Shown piece by piece: positions 28,133-49,522 of a DNA stretch of 64,000 nucleotides. The stretch lies in the NCBI RefSeq assembly GCF_024679095.1, contig NW_026111743.1, positions 976,501-1,040,500 on the forward strand, read 5' to 3'. Both the position numbers and the translations under genes were made by a program. The stretch comes from Eriocheir sinensis. Taxonomy: Eukaryota > Arthropoda > Malacostraca > Decapoda > Varunidae. The notes below the pieces were generated by a model. The model saw only the letters and a list, made by a program, of their open reading frames with translations. It was not told the origin of the DNA and did no database searches. Position 1 is the stretch's first letter. The number at the start of each line of letters is the position of its first letter.

Positions 28133-30944
28133 CGTGTTTACATCATTTGATATGTATTTTGTATATATATTTCTATAAAAATCTACGTTGATTTATGAGT
28201 ATTCGTATATAGATTTTGAAATAAATTTACACTGTTTTATGTGTATTTTGCATATTTTTTCAATACAAATTTACTTTATTGTATATGCATTTTGTATATT
28301 AATTTTAATACAAATTTATTTATGCTATGTGTATTTTTGTATATGTATTTTTTATAAAAATATGCTTTATTTTATTGGTATTTTGCATTTTTATTTTCAT
28401 ACAAATTTACATTATTTTATTTATATTCTGTTTTTTTTTTAAACAATTTTACTTTATTCTATGTGTATTTTGTATATCTATTTTTATACGTATTTACTTA
28501 ATTTTATGTGTATTTTGTATATATATTTTTATAGAAATCTACGTTATTTTATGTGTATTCGTATATATATTTAGAAACAAATTTACATTGTTTTATATGT
28601 ATTTTTGCACATCTCTTTCAATACAAATTTACCTTATTGTATGTGCATTTTGTATATTTATCTCAATACAAATTTAAATATTTTATGTGTATTTTGGTAC
28701 ATATATTTTTATAAGAAATGCGCTATTTGATGGGAATTTTGCATCTTTATTTTCATACAAATTTACATTATTTTATTAATATTCGGTGTATTTATTTTGA
28801 TACGATTTCACATTATTCTATTTGTTCTTTGTATATATTTTTTTTATACATATTTACATTATTTAATGTGTATCTTGCATCTTTTATCGTAATTTTGTTT
28901 ATTTATTTTTATACGAATTTACATTATTTTAGGTGTATTTGATATGTATATTTTTATACTTATTTATATCATTTTATTTGTGTTTTGAATATATATTTTC
29001 ATAGAAATTTACTCTATTTTATGGGTATTCGTATATATATTTTGATACAAATTTACATTATTTATGTTTATTTTGCATATCTATTTCAATACAAATTTAC
29101 CATATTATATGTGTATTTTGTATATTTATTTTAATACAAATTTAATTATTTTATGTGTATTTTTGTAAAAATATGCGTTATTATTTGGGTATTTTGCATC
29201 TTTATTTTCATACAAATTTACATTATTTTATTGATATTCTGTTTATTTATTTTGATACGATTTTACATTATTCTATGTGTATTTTGTATATATATTTTTA
29301 TACACATTTACATTATTTAATGTATATTTGTATATATATTTTATATAAATTTACGCTATTTTATGTGTATTTGTTTATATATTTTCATACAAATTTACAT
29401 TATTTTATGTGTAATTTGTATATGTATTTCAATACAGATTTGCCAATTTTTATGTGTATTTTGCATATCAATTTTCAAACAAATTTAAATTATTTTTATG
29501 TATTTTTTATATATTTTTATACAAATTTTAGTTATTTAACTTGTATTTTGTATTTATATTTTCCTACAAATATACATTCTTTTAGTGGAGTTTTGTTCAT
29601 TTATTTTCATAAGAATTTACATAATTTTATGTGTATTTTGTATATATATTTTTCTACGTATTTACATTATTTTATGTGTATTTTTTATATATATTTTCAT
29701 AAAAATTTACGTTATTTTATTGTGTGTATTCGTATATGATTTGATACAAATTTACATTATTTTATGTTTATTTTGCATATCTATTTCAATATAGATTTAC
29801 CTTATTGTATATGTATTTTGTATATTTATTTTAATACAAATTTAATTATTTTATGTGTACTTTGTATACATTTTCTTATACGTATTTACTTCATTTAATG
29901 TGTATTTTGTATATATATTTTTATAGTAATCTACGTTATTTTATGTGTATTGGTATATATATTTTGAAGCAAATTTACATTGTTTTATATGTATTTAGCA
30001 TATCTATTTCAATATAAATCTACCTTATTGTATGTGCATTTTGTATATTTATTGTAATACAAATTTTAAAATTTTATTATTTTGGTATATATATTTTTAT
30101 AAAAAGAGTTTTATATAAATTTAAAATATTTTATATGTATTTTGTATATCTATTTTCATACAAATACACATTTTTTATTGATATTTTGTTTATTTATTTT
30201 GACGCGAATTCACATTATTTAATGTGTATTGTGTATATATATTTTTATACGTATTTACGTCATTTCATGTGTATTTTGTATATATATTTCTATAGAAATA
30301 TATGTTATTTTATGTGTATTCGTATATATATTTTGAAACAAATATACATTGTTTTATGTGCATTTTGCATATTTTTTCAATATAAATTTACCTTATTGTA
30401 CGTGCATTTTGTATATTAATTTTAATACAAATTTAATTATTCCATGTGTATTTTTGAATATGTATTTTCATAAAAAAAATGCTTTATTTTATGGGTATTT
30501 TGCATCTTATTTTTCATACAAATTTTCATTATTTTATTGATATTCTGTGTATTTATTTTGATACGATTTTACATTATTCTTTGTATATTTTGTATATCTA
30601 TTTTTCATTTCATACAAATTTACATTATTTTATGTGAATTTGGTACATGTATTTAAATACAAATTTAACTAATTATATGTGTATTTTGTATATCTATTTT
30701 CATACAAATTGAAATCAATTGTGTGTATTTTTGTATATATTTCTCTTCAAATTTTCGTAATTTTATGTGTATTTTGTATATTTATTTTCCTACAAATATA
30801 CGTTCTTTTATCGGAGTTTTATTCTTTATTTTGATACGAATTTTCATTTTTTAAGGTGTATTTGATATATATATTTTTCTACTTTTTTACATAATTGTAT
30901 GTGTATTTTGAATATATATTTTCATAGAAATTTACTTTATATGT

Positions 30945-33900
30945 ATATGTATAGAAAATACACATGAAATAATCTAAATTCGTATCGAAATAAATGAACA
31001 AAATACCGATAAAATAATGTAATTTTGAATGAAAAAATATAGAAAATACACATAAAATAACGTAAATACAAATAAATATATACTCATAAAATGATTTGAA
31101 TTTGAATGAAAATAGATATAAAAATAAACTTAAAATAAGGCAAATTTATAATGAAATATATATACAAAATACACATAAAATAATGTAGATTTGTTTCAAA
31201 ATATATAAACGAATACACATAAAATAACGTAGATTTCTTTAGAAATATATATACAAAATACACATGAAATGTTGTAAAAACGTATAAAAATATGTATACA
31301 AAATGCACATTAAATAATGTAAATTCGTGTCAAAATAAGTAATTAAAATATCAATAAAAGAATGTGTATTTGTATGAAAATACATATACAAAATACACAT
31401 AAAATAACGTAAATTTGTATAAAACTATATATAAAAATACACAAAAATAAGTTAAATTTGTATGAAAATAAATATACAAAATACACATAAAATTTGGTAA
31501 ATTTGTACAGAAATACATATACAAAATACACATAAAATAATGCAAATTTGAATGAAAATATATAAACAAATACATTTAAATTAACATAAATTTGTATAAA
31601 ATATATATAAAAAATACTCATTAAATAATGTAAATATGTATAAAAAATATATATAGAAAACACAAATAGAATAATGTAAAATCGTATTAAAATAAATACA
31701 CAGAATGTAAATAAAATAATATAAATTTGAATGAAAATAAAGATGCAAAATACCCATAAAATAACGCTTTTTTTTTTTAAATATACAAAATACACATGAA
31801 AGGATGTAAATACGTATAAAAATATATATACAAAATACACATTAAATAATGTAAATTCGCGTCAAAATAAATAAACAAAATGTCAAGAAAAGAATGTGTA
31901 TTTGTATGAAAATAAATATACAAAATACACATAAGATTACATAAATTTGTATCAAACTATATACAAAAATACACAAAAATAATTTAAATTTGTATGAAAA
32001 TAAATATACAAAATACACATAAAATTAGGTAAATTTGTATTGAAATACATATACAAAATATACATAAAATACTGTAAATTTGAATGAAAATACATAAACA
32101 AATACACTTAAAATAAAATAAATTTGTATAAAAAAATATATACAAAACACAAATAGAATGTAAAATCGTATCAAAATAAATACACAGAATATTAATAAAT
32201 TAATGTAAATTTGTATGAAAATAAAGAAGCAAAATTCCCATAAAATAATGCTTTTTTTTTAAATATATATGCAAAAATACACATAAAAAAATTATTTGTA
32301 TTAAAGTAAATATACAAAATACACATACAATAAGGTAAATCTGTTATGAAATAGATATGCAAAATACATATAAAACAATGTAAATTTGTTTCTAAATATA
32401 TATACGAATACACATAAAATAACGTAGATTTGCATAAAAATATATATACAAAATAAACGTAAAATGAAGTAAATACGTATAAAAAAATGTATACAAAATA
32501 CACATAAAATAATGTAAATTCGTATCAAAATAAATAAACAAAATACCAATAAAAGAATGAGTATTTGTATAAATATAGATATACAAAATACACATAAAAT
32601 AACGTAAATTTGCATAAAACTATATACAAAAATACACAGAAGTAATTAAATTCGTATGAAAATAGATATACAAAATACAGATAAAATAAGCTAAATTTGA
32701 ATTGAAATGTATTTACAAAATACATAAAATAATGTAAATTTGTATCAAAATATTTATAAAAATACATATAATAACGTAAATTTGTTTAAAAATATATAAA
32801 CAAAATACACATTAAGTAATGTAAATACGTATAAAAAATATGTACAAAATACACATATAATCATGTAATTCGTATCAAACTAAATAAACAAAATAGCAAT
32901 AAAATAATGTAAATTTGTATAAAACATATACAAATACATATAAAATAACGCTAATTTCTATAAAAATATAAGTCCAAAAATGAACGTAAAATAAATTAAC
33001 TTTGGATAAAAATATATATACAAAACACACATTAAATAATGTTAATCCGTACATAAAATAACCTAAATTTGTGTAAAACTATATACAAAAATACACAAAA
33101 ATAATTTAAATTTGTATGAAAAGAAATATACAAAATACACATAAAATTAGGTTAATTTGTATTGAAATACATATACAAAATACATATAAAATAATGTAAA
33201 TTTGAAAAAAAATATATAAACAAATACACATATAATAACGTAAATTTGTATGAAATATATAATCAAAATACACATTAAATAAAGTAAATATGTATAAAAA
33301 AAATATATACAAAACACAAATAGAATAATGTAAAATCGTATCAAAATATATACACAGAATATTAATAAAATAATGTAAATTTGTATGAAAATTAAGATGC
33401 AAAATACCTATAAAATAACGCATTTTTTATAAAAATATTCATACCAAAATACACATAAAAATTTGAATTTGTATTAAAATAAATATACAAAATGCACATA
33501 CAATAAGGTAAATTTGTATTGAAATAGATATGCAAAATACATATAAAATAATGTAAATTTGTTTCAAAATATATATACGAATACACATAAAATAACGTAG
33601 ATTTCTATAAAAATACATATACAAAATACACATAATATTAAGTAAATACGTATAAAAAAATGTATACAGAATACACATAAAATAATGTAAATTTGTATAA
33701 ATGTAAATAAACAATATACCAATAAAAGAATGTGTATTTGTATAAATATAAATATACAAAATGCACATAAAATAACGTAAATTTATATAAAACTATATAC
33801 ATAAAATAACGCAAATTTCTATAAAAATATATGTACAAAAATTAACATTAAAATAATTTCCATAAAAATATATATACAAAACACACTTTAGATAATGTAA

Positions 33901-36045
33901 ATTGGTATAAAAATATGTATACAAAATACCTATGAAATAATCTAAATTCGTATCGAATTAAATTAAGAAAATATCAACAAAATAATGTAATTTTGGATGA
34001 AAATATATATACAAAATACACATAAAATAACCTAAATACAAATACAAATATACACATAAAATTATTTAAAATTGAATGAAATAAATATACAAAATAAACA
34101 TAAAATAAGGTAAATTTGTAATGAAATATATGAAAAAATACACATAAAATAATATAAATTTGTATGAAAATATATATACAAATTCACATTAAATAACATG
34201 AATTTGTATAAAATTTGTATCAAAATATATACTTATACACACAATAAAATAACGTAATTTTTTTATGAAAATCTATATACAAAATACACATAATATAATT
34301 TAAATACGTAGAAAAATATATATACAAAAAACACATAAAATAATGTAAATATGAATGAAAATGTGTAAACAAATACACATAAAATAATGTAAATTTGGAT
34401 AAAATATATATACAAAATGAACATTAAATAATGTAAATATGTATTAAAAAAATATACAAAATACACATAGAATAATGTTAAATCGTATCAAAATAAATAA
34501 AGAGAATATCAATAAAATAATGTAAATTTGTATGAAAATAAAGATGCAAAATATCCATATAATAACGCATATTTGCATAAAAATATATATACAAAAATAC
34601 ATATAAAATAGTTAAATTTGTATTAAAATAAATATACAAAATGCACGTACAATAAAGTAAATTTGTATTGAAATAGATATAAAAATACACATCAATAATG
34701 TAAATTTGTATCAAAATATATATACGAATACTCATAAAATAGAGTAAATTTGTATTTAAATACATGTACAAAAAATACATAAAATAACGTAGATTTGTGT
34801 GAAATGAAAACAAATACATTTTATATAAAATATATACACAAAATACACATAGAATAATGTAAAATCATATCAAAATAAATACACAGAATATCAATAAAAT
34901 AATGTAAATTTGTATGAAAATAAAGATGCAAAAAACACATAAAATAAAGCATATTTTTTTAAAAATACATATACAAAAATACACATAGATTAATCAAATT
35001 TGTATTAAAATTAATATACAAAATGCACATACAATAAGGTAAATTTGTATTGAAAAAATATGCAAAATACACATAAAATAATGTAAATTTGTTTCAAAAT
35101 ATATATACGAATACACATAAAATAACGCAGATTTCTATAGAAATATATATACAAAATACACTTGAAATAATGTAAATACGTATAAAAATATATATACAAA
35201 ATACACATTAAATAATGTTAATTCGTGTCAAAATAAATAAACAAAATATCATGAAAAGAATGTGTATTTGTATGAAAATAGATATACAAAATACACATAA
35301 AATAACCTAAATTTGTATAAAACTATATACAAAAATACACAAAAATAATTTAAACTTGTATTAAAATAAATATACAAAAAACATATAAAAATAGGTAAAT
35401 TTGTATTGAAATACATATACAAAATACACATAAAATAATGTAAATTTGAATGAAAATATATAAACATATAGACTTAAAATAACGTAAATTTGTATCAAAT
35501 ATATATACAAAAAAAACATTAAATAATGTAAATATGAATAAAAAAATGTATACAAAACACAAATAAAATAATGTAAAATCGTATCAAAATAAATACAGAA
35601 AATATTAATAAAATAATGTAAATATGTATGAAAATTAAGATGCAAAATACCCATAAAATAACGCATTTTTTATAAAAATATAAATACGAAAAAACATAAT
35701 ATATTTGATTTTGTATTAAAATAAATAGATATACAAAATACACATAAAATAAGCTAAATTTGAATTGAAATATATATACAAAATACATAAAATAATGTAA
35801 ACTTGTATCAAAATACCTATACAAATACACGTATAATAACGTAAATTTGTATAAAAATATATAAACAAAATACACATTAAATAATGTAAATACGTATGAA
35901 AAAATGTAAAAAATACACAAATAATCATGTAATTCGTATCAAAATATATAGACAAAATACCAATAAAATAATGGAAATTTCTATGAGAAAACATATACAA
36001 AATACACATAAATAACGCAAATATCAATAAAAATATATATAATAT
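30945..36045 (-). repeat. 45-bp AT-rich satellite, long reverse block
   Basis: Reverse monomers. The part from about 33400 to 36045 is an inverted, LINE-free copy of the block at 8993-12230 (and 16553-19790), ending at the mirror image of the same AT palindrome. The uninterrupted LINE site lies near 34284, reading ATACAAAATACACAT on this strand. The part 30945-33000 is made of related cassettes, with landmark monomers (GCAAAATACCCATAAAATAACGC type) near 31747 and similar ones near 32226. Confidence 0.9.
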
Positions 36046-37345
36046 ATTTAAATATTTAAAATATTTAATGTATATTTTGTATATATATTTTATCCAAATT
36101 TACGTGATTTTATATGTATTTGTTTATATATTTTCATACAAATTTACATTATTTTGTGTGAGTTTTGTATATGTATTTCAATACAAATTTGCCTAACTTT
36201 ATGTGTATTTTGCATAACTATTTTCAAACAAATTTTAATTATTTTTGTGTGTTTTTGTATATATTTTTATACAAATTTTAGTTATTTTATTTGTTTTTTG
36301 TATATATATTTTCCTACAAATATACATTCTTTTATTGGAATTTTGTGTATTTAATTTTTTACGAATTTACATTATTTTATGTGTATTTTGTATATATATT
36401 TTTCTACGTATTTAAATTATTTTATGTGTATTTTATATATACATTTTCATAAAAATTTACGTTATTTTATTGTGTGTATTCGTATATATTTTGAAACAAA
36501 TTTTATACAAATTCATGTTATTTTATGTGTATTTGTATATATATTTTCATACAAATTTATGTTATTTTATGTGTACTCTTACATATATTTTATTACAAAT
36601 TTACCTTATTTTATGTTTATTTTGTATATTTATTTCATTTAATATAATCAAATTTAAATTTACTGTATATGCATTTTGTATATTAATTTTAATACAAATT
36701 TAATTATTCTATGTGTATTTTTTTATATGTATTTCTATAAAAATATGCTTTATTTTATGGGTATTTTGCATCTTTATTTTCATACAAATTTACGTTATTT
36801 TATTGATATTCTGCTCATTCATTTTGATACGATTTGACATTATTCTAAGTGTATTTTGTATATATTTTTCATAAAAATTTACGTTATTTTATGTGTATTT
36901 GTTTATATATTTTGACATAAATTTACAATATTTTATGGGTATTTTGTATATATATTTCAAAAGAAATTATTTATGTATTTGAATATATATTTTATACAAA
37001 ATTTCATTTATTTTATGTGTATTTGTATATATATTTTCATATAAATTTACATTATTTTATGTGTATTTTGTACATATATTTCATTACAAATTTAATTTAT
37101 TTTATGTTTATTTTGTATGTGTATTTTGTACATTTATATTTATACAAATACACATTCTTTTATTGGTATTTTGTTTATTTATTTTGTCTCGAATTTACAT
37201 TATTTTATGTGTATTTTGTTTACATTTTTTTATACGTATTTACTTAATTTTATGTGTATTTTGTATATAAATTTTTATAGAAATCTACGTTATTTTATGT
37301 GTATTCGTACATTAATTTTGAAACAAATTTACATTGTTTTATATG
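36046..37345 (+). repeat. 45-bp AT-rich satellite, forward block
   Basis: Forward monomers, an inverted relative of 15008-16552 and 7481-8992. Both of its ends are mirror images of switches seen elsewhere (left: 16553 and 8993; right: 7480 and 15008). A deletion of about 240 bp relative to those blocks is inferred around 36960-37010, where the monomer register is broken. Confidence 0.88.
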
Positions 37346-39393
37346 AACAATAAGGTAAATTTGTATTGAAATATGTATACGAATACACATAAAATAACGT
37401 AGATTTCTATCAAAATATATATACAAAATACAAATAAAATGAAGTAAATACGTATAAAAAAATGTATACAAAATACACATAAAATAATGTAAATTCGTAT
37501 CAAAATAAATAAACAAAAAAACAATAAAAGAATGTGTATTTGTATAAATATAAATATACAAAAAAAACATAAAATAACGTAAAAATATATAAAACTATAT
37601 ACAAAAATACACAAAAGTAATTAAATTTGTATGAAAATATATACAAAATACACACAAAATAAGCTAAATTTGAATTGAAATATATATACAAAATACATGA
37701 AATAAAGTAAATTTGCATCAAAATATTTATACAAATACACGTATAATAACGTAAATTTGTACGAAAATATATAAACAAAATACACATTAAATAATGTAAA
37801 TACGTATAAAAAAATGTGTACAAAATACACATATAATCATGTAATTCGTATCAAAATAAATAAACAAAATACCAATAAAATAATATAAATTTGTATGAGT
37901 AAACGTGTATAAATATAAATGTACAAAATACACATACAAAATAAACATAAAATAAGGTAAATTTGTAATGAAATATATGTACAAAATACACATAAAATAA
38001 TGTAAATTTATATGAAAATATATTTACAAATACACATAAAATACCAAGAATTTGTACAAAATTACATATTAAAAAATAATGTAAATGCGTATAAAAATAT
38101 ATATAAAAAGTACATATTAAATAATGTAAATTGGTATCAATATAAATCAACAAAATACCAATATAATAATATATATATGAATGAAAATTGATTTACAAAA
38201 TACACATAACATAACTAAAATTTGTATTGAAATATATACAAAAATACATAAAAATAATTTGTATGAAAATAAAGATGCAAAATACCCATAAAATAAAGCA
38301 TATTTTTATAAAAATACATATACAAAAATACACATAGAATAATTAAATTTGTATTAAAATTAATATACAAAATGCATATACAATAAGGTAAATTTGTATT
38401 GAAAAAATATGCAAAATACACATAAAAGTGTAAATTTGTTTAAAAATCTAAATGCGAATACATATAATATAACGTAGATTTCTATAGAAATATATATACA
38501 AAATACACATGAAATGATGTAAATACGTATAAAAATATATATACAAAATACACATTAAATAATTTAAATTCTCGTCAAAATAAATAAACAAAATATCAAT
38601 AAAAGAATGTGTATTTGTATGAAAATAGATATACAAAATACTCGTAAAATAACCTAAGTTTGTATAAAACTATATACAAAAATACAAAAAAATAATTTAA
38701 ATTTGTATGAAAATAAATATACAAATACACATAAAATTAGGTAAATTTGTATTGAAATACATATACAAAATACACATAAAATAATGGAAATTTGAATGAA
38801 AATATATAAACATATACACTTAAAATAACGTAAATTTGTATCAAATATATATACAAAATACTAATTAAATAATGTAAATATGTATAAGAAAATATATACA
38901 AAACAGAAATAGAATAATGTAAAATCGTATCAAAATAAATACACAGAATATTGATAAAATAATGTAAATTTGTATGAAAATAAAGATGCAAAATAGCCAA
39001 AAAATAATGCATTTTTTTTTTAAATATATATACCAAAATACACATAAAATATTAAAATTTGTATTAAAATAAATATTAAAAATTGCACATACTGTAAGGT
39101 AGATTTGTATTGAAATAGATATGCAAAATACATATAATACAATGTAAATTTGTTTCAAAATATATATACGAATACACATAAAATAACGTTGATTTCTATA
39201 AAAATATATAAAAAATACACATAAAATGAAGTAAATACGTATAAAAAAATGAATACAAAATACACATAAAAATCGTATCAAAATAAATAAACAAAATACC
39301 AGTAAAATAATGAGTATTTGTATAAATATAAATATACAAAATACACATAAAAAATTGTAAATTTGTATAAAACTATATACAAAAATACACAGA
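37346..39393 (-). repeat. 45-bp AT-rich satellite, reverse block
   Basis: Reverse monomers, an inverted relative of about 5530-7480. The rare junction text TACACGTTTACTCATAC (near 6884) is found here reversed as GTATGAGTAAACGTGTA near 37900. The block ends abruptly at CACAGAACAAATACACATTC. Confidence 0.88.
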
Positions 39394-40072
39394 ACAAATA
39401 CACATTCTTTTATTGGTATTTTGTTTATTTATTTTGTTTCGAATTTACATTATTTTATGTGTATTTTGTTTACATTTTTTTATACGTATTTACTTAATTT
39501 TATGTGTATTTTGTATATATATTTTTATAGAAATCTACGTTATTTTATATGTATTCGTATATATATTTTGAAACAAATTTGCTTTGTTTTAAATGTATTT
39601 TTGCATATCTCTTTCAATAGAAGTTTAAAATATTGTATGTGCATTTTGTATATTTATTTCAATACAAATTTAAATATTTTATGTGTATTTTGGTATATAT
39701 ATTTTTATAAGAAATGCGCTATTTGATGGGAATTTTGCATCTTTATTTTCATACAAATATACAATATTTTATTTATATTCGGTGTATTTATTTTGATACG
39801 ATTTTATATTATTCTATTTGTTTTTTGTATATATATTTTTGTGTATTTTTTATATAGTTTTATACAAATTTAGGTTATTTTATGTACGCATTTACATTAT
39901 TTAATGTGTGTTTTTATATATATTTTTATGCAAATTTTCTTTATTTTATGTGCATTTTTGTACATATATTTTTTTAGAAATTTGCGTTATTTTATGTGTA
40001 TTTGTATATGTTTTCTCATACAAATTTACATTATTTTATTGCTATTTTGTTAATTTATTTTGATACGAATGA
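39394..40072 (+). repeat. 45-bp AT-rich satellite, short forward block
   Basis: Forward monomers, about 15 periods. Its right part (about 39930-40072) matches 25900-26030 and leads into the same + to - switch. A local register break is visible near 39830-39845, where two monomer parts are fused. Confidence 0.87.
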
Positions 40073-41132
40073 AAATAGATATACAAAATATACATAAAAT
40101 AAATTAAATTTGTATTAAAATATATATATAAAATACATAAAATAATGTAAATTTGTATCAAAATATTTTAACAGATGCGCATAAAATAACGTAAATTTGT
40201 TTTAAAATATACAAAATACACATTAAATAATGTAAATATGTATAAAAAAATATATACAAAACACAAATAGAATAATGTAAAATCGTATCAAAATAAATAC
40301 ACTGAATATTAATAAAACAATGTAAATTTGTATGAAAATAAAGATGCAAAATACCCATTAAATAACGCATTTTTTTTATAAAAATATATATACGAAAATA
40401 TACATGAAAAAATTAATTTGTATTAAAATAAATATACAAAATACACATACAATAAGGTAAATCTGTATTGAAATAGATATGCAAAATACATATAAAACAA
40501 TGTAAATTTGTTTCAAAATATATATATATATATATACGAATACACATAAAATAACGTAGATTTGTATAAAAATATATATACAAAATACACATAAAATGAA
40601 GTAAATACGTATAAGAAAATGTATACAAAATACACATAAAATAATGTAAATTCGTATCAAAATAAATAAACAAAATACCAATAAAAGAATGTGTATTTGT
40701 ATAAATATAAATATACAAAATACACATAAAATAACGAAAATTTGTATAAAACTATATACAAAAATGCACAGAAGTTATTAAATTCGTATGAAAATAGATA
40801 TACAGAATACAGATAAAATAAGCTAAATTTGAATTGAAATGTATATAGAAAATACATAAAATAATGTAAATTTGTATCAAAATATTTATAAAAATACATA
40901 TAATAACGTAAATTTGTTTAAAAATATATAAACAAAATACACATTAAGTAATGTAAATACGTAAAAAAAATATGTACAAAATACACATATAATCATGTAA
41001 TTCGTATCAAACTAGATAAACAAAATATCAATAAAATAATGTAAATTTGTATGAGAAAACATATACAAATACATATAAAATAACGCTAATTTCCATAAAA
41101 ATATATGTCCAAAAATGAAAGTAAAATAAAAT

Positions 41133-41568
41133 AACTTTGGATAAAAATATATATACGAAACACACATTAAATAATGTAAATGCGTACATAAAATAACCTA
41201 AATTTGTATTAAACTATATACAAAAATACACAAAAATAATTTAAATTTGTATGAAAAGAAATATACAAAATACACATAAAATTAGGTTAATTTGTATTGA
41301 AATAATTATACAAAATACATATAAAATTATGTAAATTTGAAAGAAAATATAACTTTGGATAAAAATATATATACAAAACACACATTAAATAATGTAAATG
41401 CGTACATAAAATAACCTAAATTTGTATAAAACTATATACAAAAATACACAAAAATAATTTAAATTTGTATGAAAAGAAATATACAAAATACACATAAAAT
41501 TAGGTTAATTTGTATTGAAATACATATTCAAAATACATATAAAATAATGTAAATTTGAAAGAAAATAT
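41133..41568. repeat. Local tandem duplication, 2 x about 218 bp
   Basis: The text AACTTTGGATAAAAATATAT starts at 41133 and again at 41351, and the sequence after it repeats through AACCTAAATTTGTAT and GAAAAGAAATATAC. The period of 218 bp is not a multiple of 45, and the join cuts inside a monomer (GAAAATAT directly before AACTTTGG). The paralogue near 53891 has a single copy. Confidence 0.88.
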
Positions 41569-43311
41569 ATAAACAAATACACATATAATAACGTAAATTT
41601 GTATGAAATATATAATCAAAATACACATTAAATAATGTAAATATGTATAAAAAAAATATATACAAAACACAAATAGAATAATATAAAATAATATCAAAAT
41701 ATATACACAGAATATTAATAAAATAATGTAAATTTGTATGAAAATTAAGATGCAAAATACCCATAAAACAACGCATTTTTTATGAAAATATATATACCAA
41801 AATGCACATAAATTATTTAAATTTGAATTACAATAAATATACAAAATGCACATACAATAAGGTAAACTTGTATTGAAATAGATATGCAAAATACATATAA
41901 AACAATGTAAATTTGTTTCAAAATATACATACGAATACACATAAAATAACGTAGATTTCTATAAAATATATATACAAAATACACATAAAATGAAGTAAAC
42001 ACGTATAAGAAAATGTATACAAAATACACCTAAAATAATGCAAATTCGTATCAAAATAAATAAACTAAATGCCAATAAAAGAATGTTTACTTGTATAAAT
42101 ATAAATATACAAAATACACATAAAATAACGTAAAATTATATAAAACTATATTCAAAAATAAACAAAAATAATTAAATTTGTATGAAAATAGATATACAAA
42201 AGACACATAAAATAAGCTAAATTTGAATTGAAATAAATATAGAAAATACATAAAATAATGTAAATTTGTATCAAAATATATATTCAAATACACATATAAT
42301 AACGTAAATTTGTATAAAAATATATAAACAAAATACATATTAAATAATGTAAATACGTATAAAAGATATGTACGTAATGTAAAAATTTATAAAATTAAAG
42401 ATGCAAAATACCCATAAAATATCTTATATTAAAAAAAAATATATATACAAAAATACACATAAAATAATTAAATTTGTATTAAAATAAATATACAAAATAC
42501 ACATACAATAAGGTAGATTTTTATTGAAATAGATATGCAAAAAACACATAAAATAATGAAATTTTTTATCAAAATATATACGAATACACACAATAAAATT
42601 ACGTAGATATTTATGAAAATATATATTCAAAATACACATAAAATAATGTAAATACATAGAAAAATATATATACAAAATACACATAAAATAATGTAAATTC
42701 GTATCAAAATAAATAAACAAAATTTCCTCTAAAAGAATGTATATGTGTAGGAAAATATATATACAAAATACAAAAAAAAAAAAAAATTGTATAAAAATAA
42801 TACAAAAATACACAAAAATAATTTAAATTTGTTTAAAAATAGATATGCAAAATACAAATGAAATTAGGCAAATTTTTATTGAAATACATATACAAAATAC
42901 ACATAAAATAATGTAAATTTGTATGAAAATATATAAACAAATACACATAAGATAACGTAAATTTCCATAAAATATATGTACAAAATATACATTGAATAAT
43001 GTAAATATGTCTAAAAATATATATACAAAATACACAGAATAACGTAAAGTCGTATCAAAATAAATAAACAGACAATCAATAAAATAATGTAAATTTGTAT
43101 GAAAATAAAGATGCAAAATACATATATAATAACGCATATTTGTTTAAAAATATATATACAAAAATACACATAAAATAATTAAATTTGCATCAAAATAAAT
43201 ATACAAAAGGCACATACAATAAGGAAAATTTGTATTGAAATAGATATGCGAAATACACATAAATAATGTAAATTTGTATCAAAATATATAAACGAATACA
43301 CATAAAATAGA

Positions 43312-47998
<4,687 letters not shown>

Positions 47999-48460
47999 TA
48001 TTTTTTTATACAAATTTACGTTATTTTAAGTGTATTTGTTTAAATATTTTCATTCAAATTTACATTATTTTATGTGCATTTTGTGTATGTATTTCAATAC
48101 AAATTTACCTAATTTTATATGTATTTTGTATATTTATTTTCATACAAATTTAAAATATTTTTGTTTATTTTTGTATTTGGTTTCATACAAATTTAGGTTA
48201 TTTTATGTGTATTTTGTATATCTATTTTCATACACATACACATTCTTTTATTGATATTTTGTTTATTTATTTTGACGCGAATTTTATGTGAATTTGTTTT
48301 CATTTCATACAAATTTACATTATTTTATGTGAATTTTGTACATGTATTTAAATACAAATTTAACTAATTATATGTGTATTTTGTATATCTATTTTCATAC
48401 AAATAGAATTTTATTTTTTTGTTTTTTTGTATATATTTTTATTCAAATTTTCGTAATCTT

Positions 48461-49522
48461 ATAAAAATATATATACCAAAATACACATAAAATATTTAAA
48501 TTTGCATTGAAATAAATATACAAAATGCACATACAATAAGGTAAATTTGTATTGAAAGAGATATGCAAAAATACATATAAAACAATGTAAATTTGTTTCA
48601 AAATATATATACGAATACAAATAAAAAAACGTAGATTTCTATAAAAATATATATACAAAATACACATAAAATTAAGTAAATACGTATAAAAAAATGTATA
48701 CAAAATACACATAAAATAATGTAAATTCGAATTAAAATAAACAAAATACCAATAAAAGAATGAGTTTTTTGATAAATATAAATATACAAAATACACATAC
48801 AAAATAAACATAAAATAAGGTAGATTTGTAAAAAAATATATGTACAAAATACACATAAAATAATGTAAATTTATATAAAAATATATATACAAATACACAT
48901 AAAATACCATGAATTTGTATAAAAATATATATTCAAAATAAATATTAAATAATGTTAAAGCGTATAAAAATATATATACAAAGTACATATAAAATAATGT
49001 AAATTCGTATCAATATAAATCAACAAAACACCAATAAAATAATATATATTTGAATGAAAATAAATTTACAAAATACACATAACATAACTAAAATTTGTAT
49101 TAAAATATATACAAAAATACATAGAAATAATTTGAGTTTGTATGAAAGAAGATATACAAAATACACATAAAACTAGGTAAATTTCTTTTAAAATGTATAT
49201 ACAAAATACCCATAAAATATTGTAAATTTCTGTCAAAATATATAAGCAAATACACATAAAATAACGTAAATTTGTATGAAAAATATATACAAAATACACA
49301 TAGAATAATGTCAAATCGTATCAAAATGAATGAGCAGAATTTCAATAAAAATAATGTAAATTTGTATGAAAATAAAGATGCAAAATACCCAAAAAATAAA
49401 GCATATGTTTATAAAAATACAGATAAAAAAATACACATCGAATAATTAAAATTGTATTAGAATTAATATACAAAATGCGTATATAATAAGGTAAATTTGT
49501 ATTGAAAAAATATGCAACATAC
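48461..49522 (-). repeat. 45-bp AT-rich satellite, reverse block
   Basis: Reverse monomers, an inverted copy of about 23.1-24.3 kb without the (AT)n expansion carried there. It ends at TATGCAACATACACG, joined to the forward text TTTACTCATACAAATTTATA. Confidence 0.88.
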
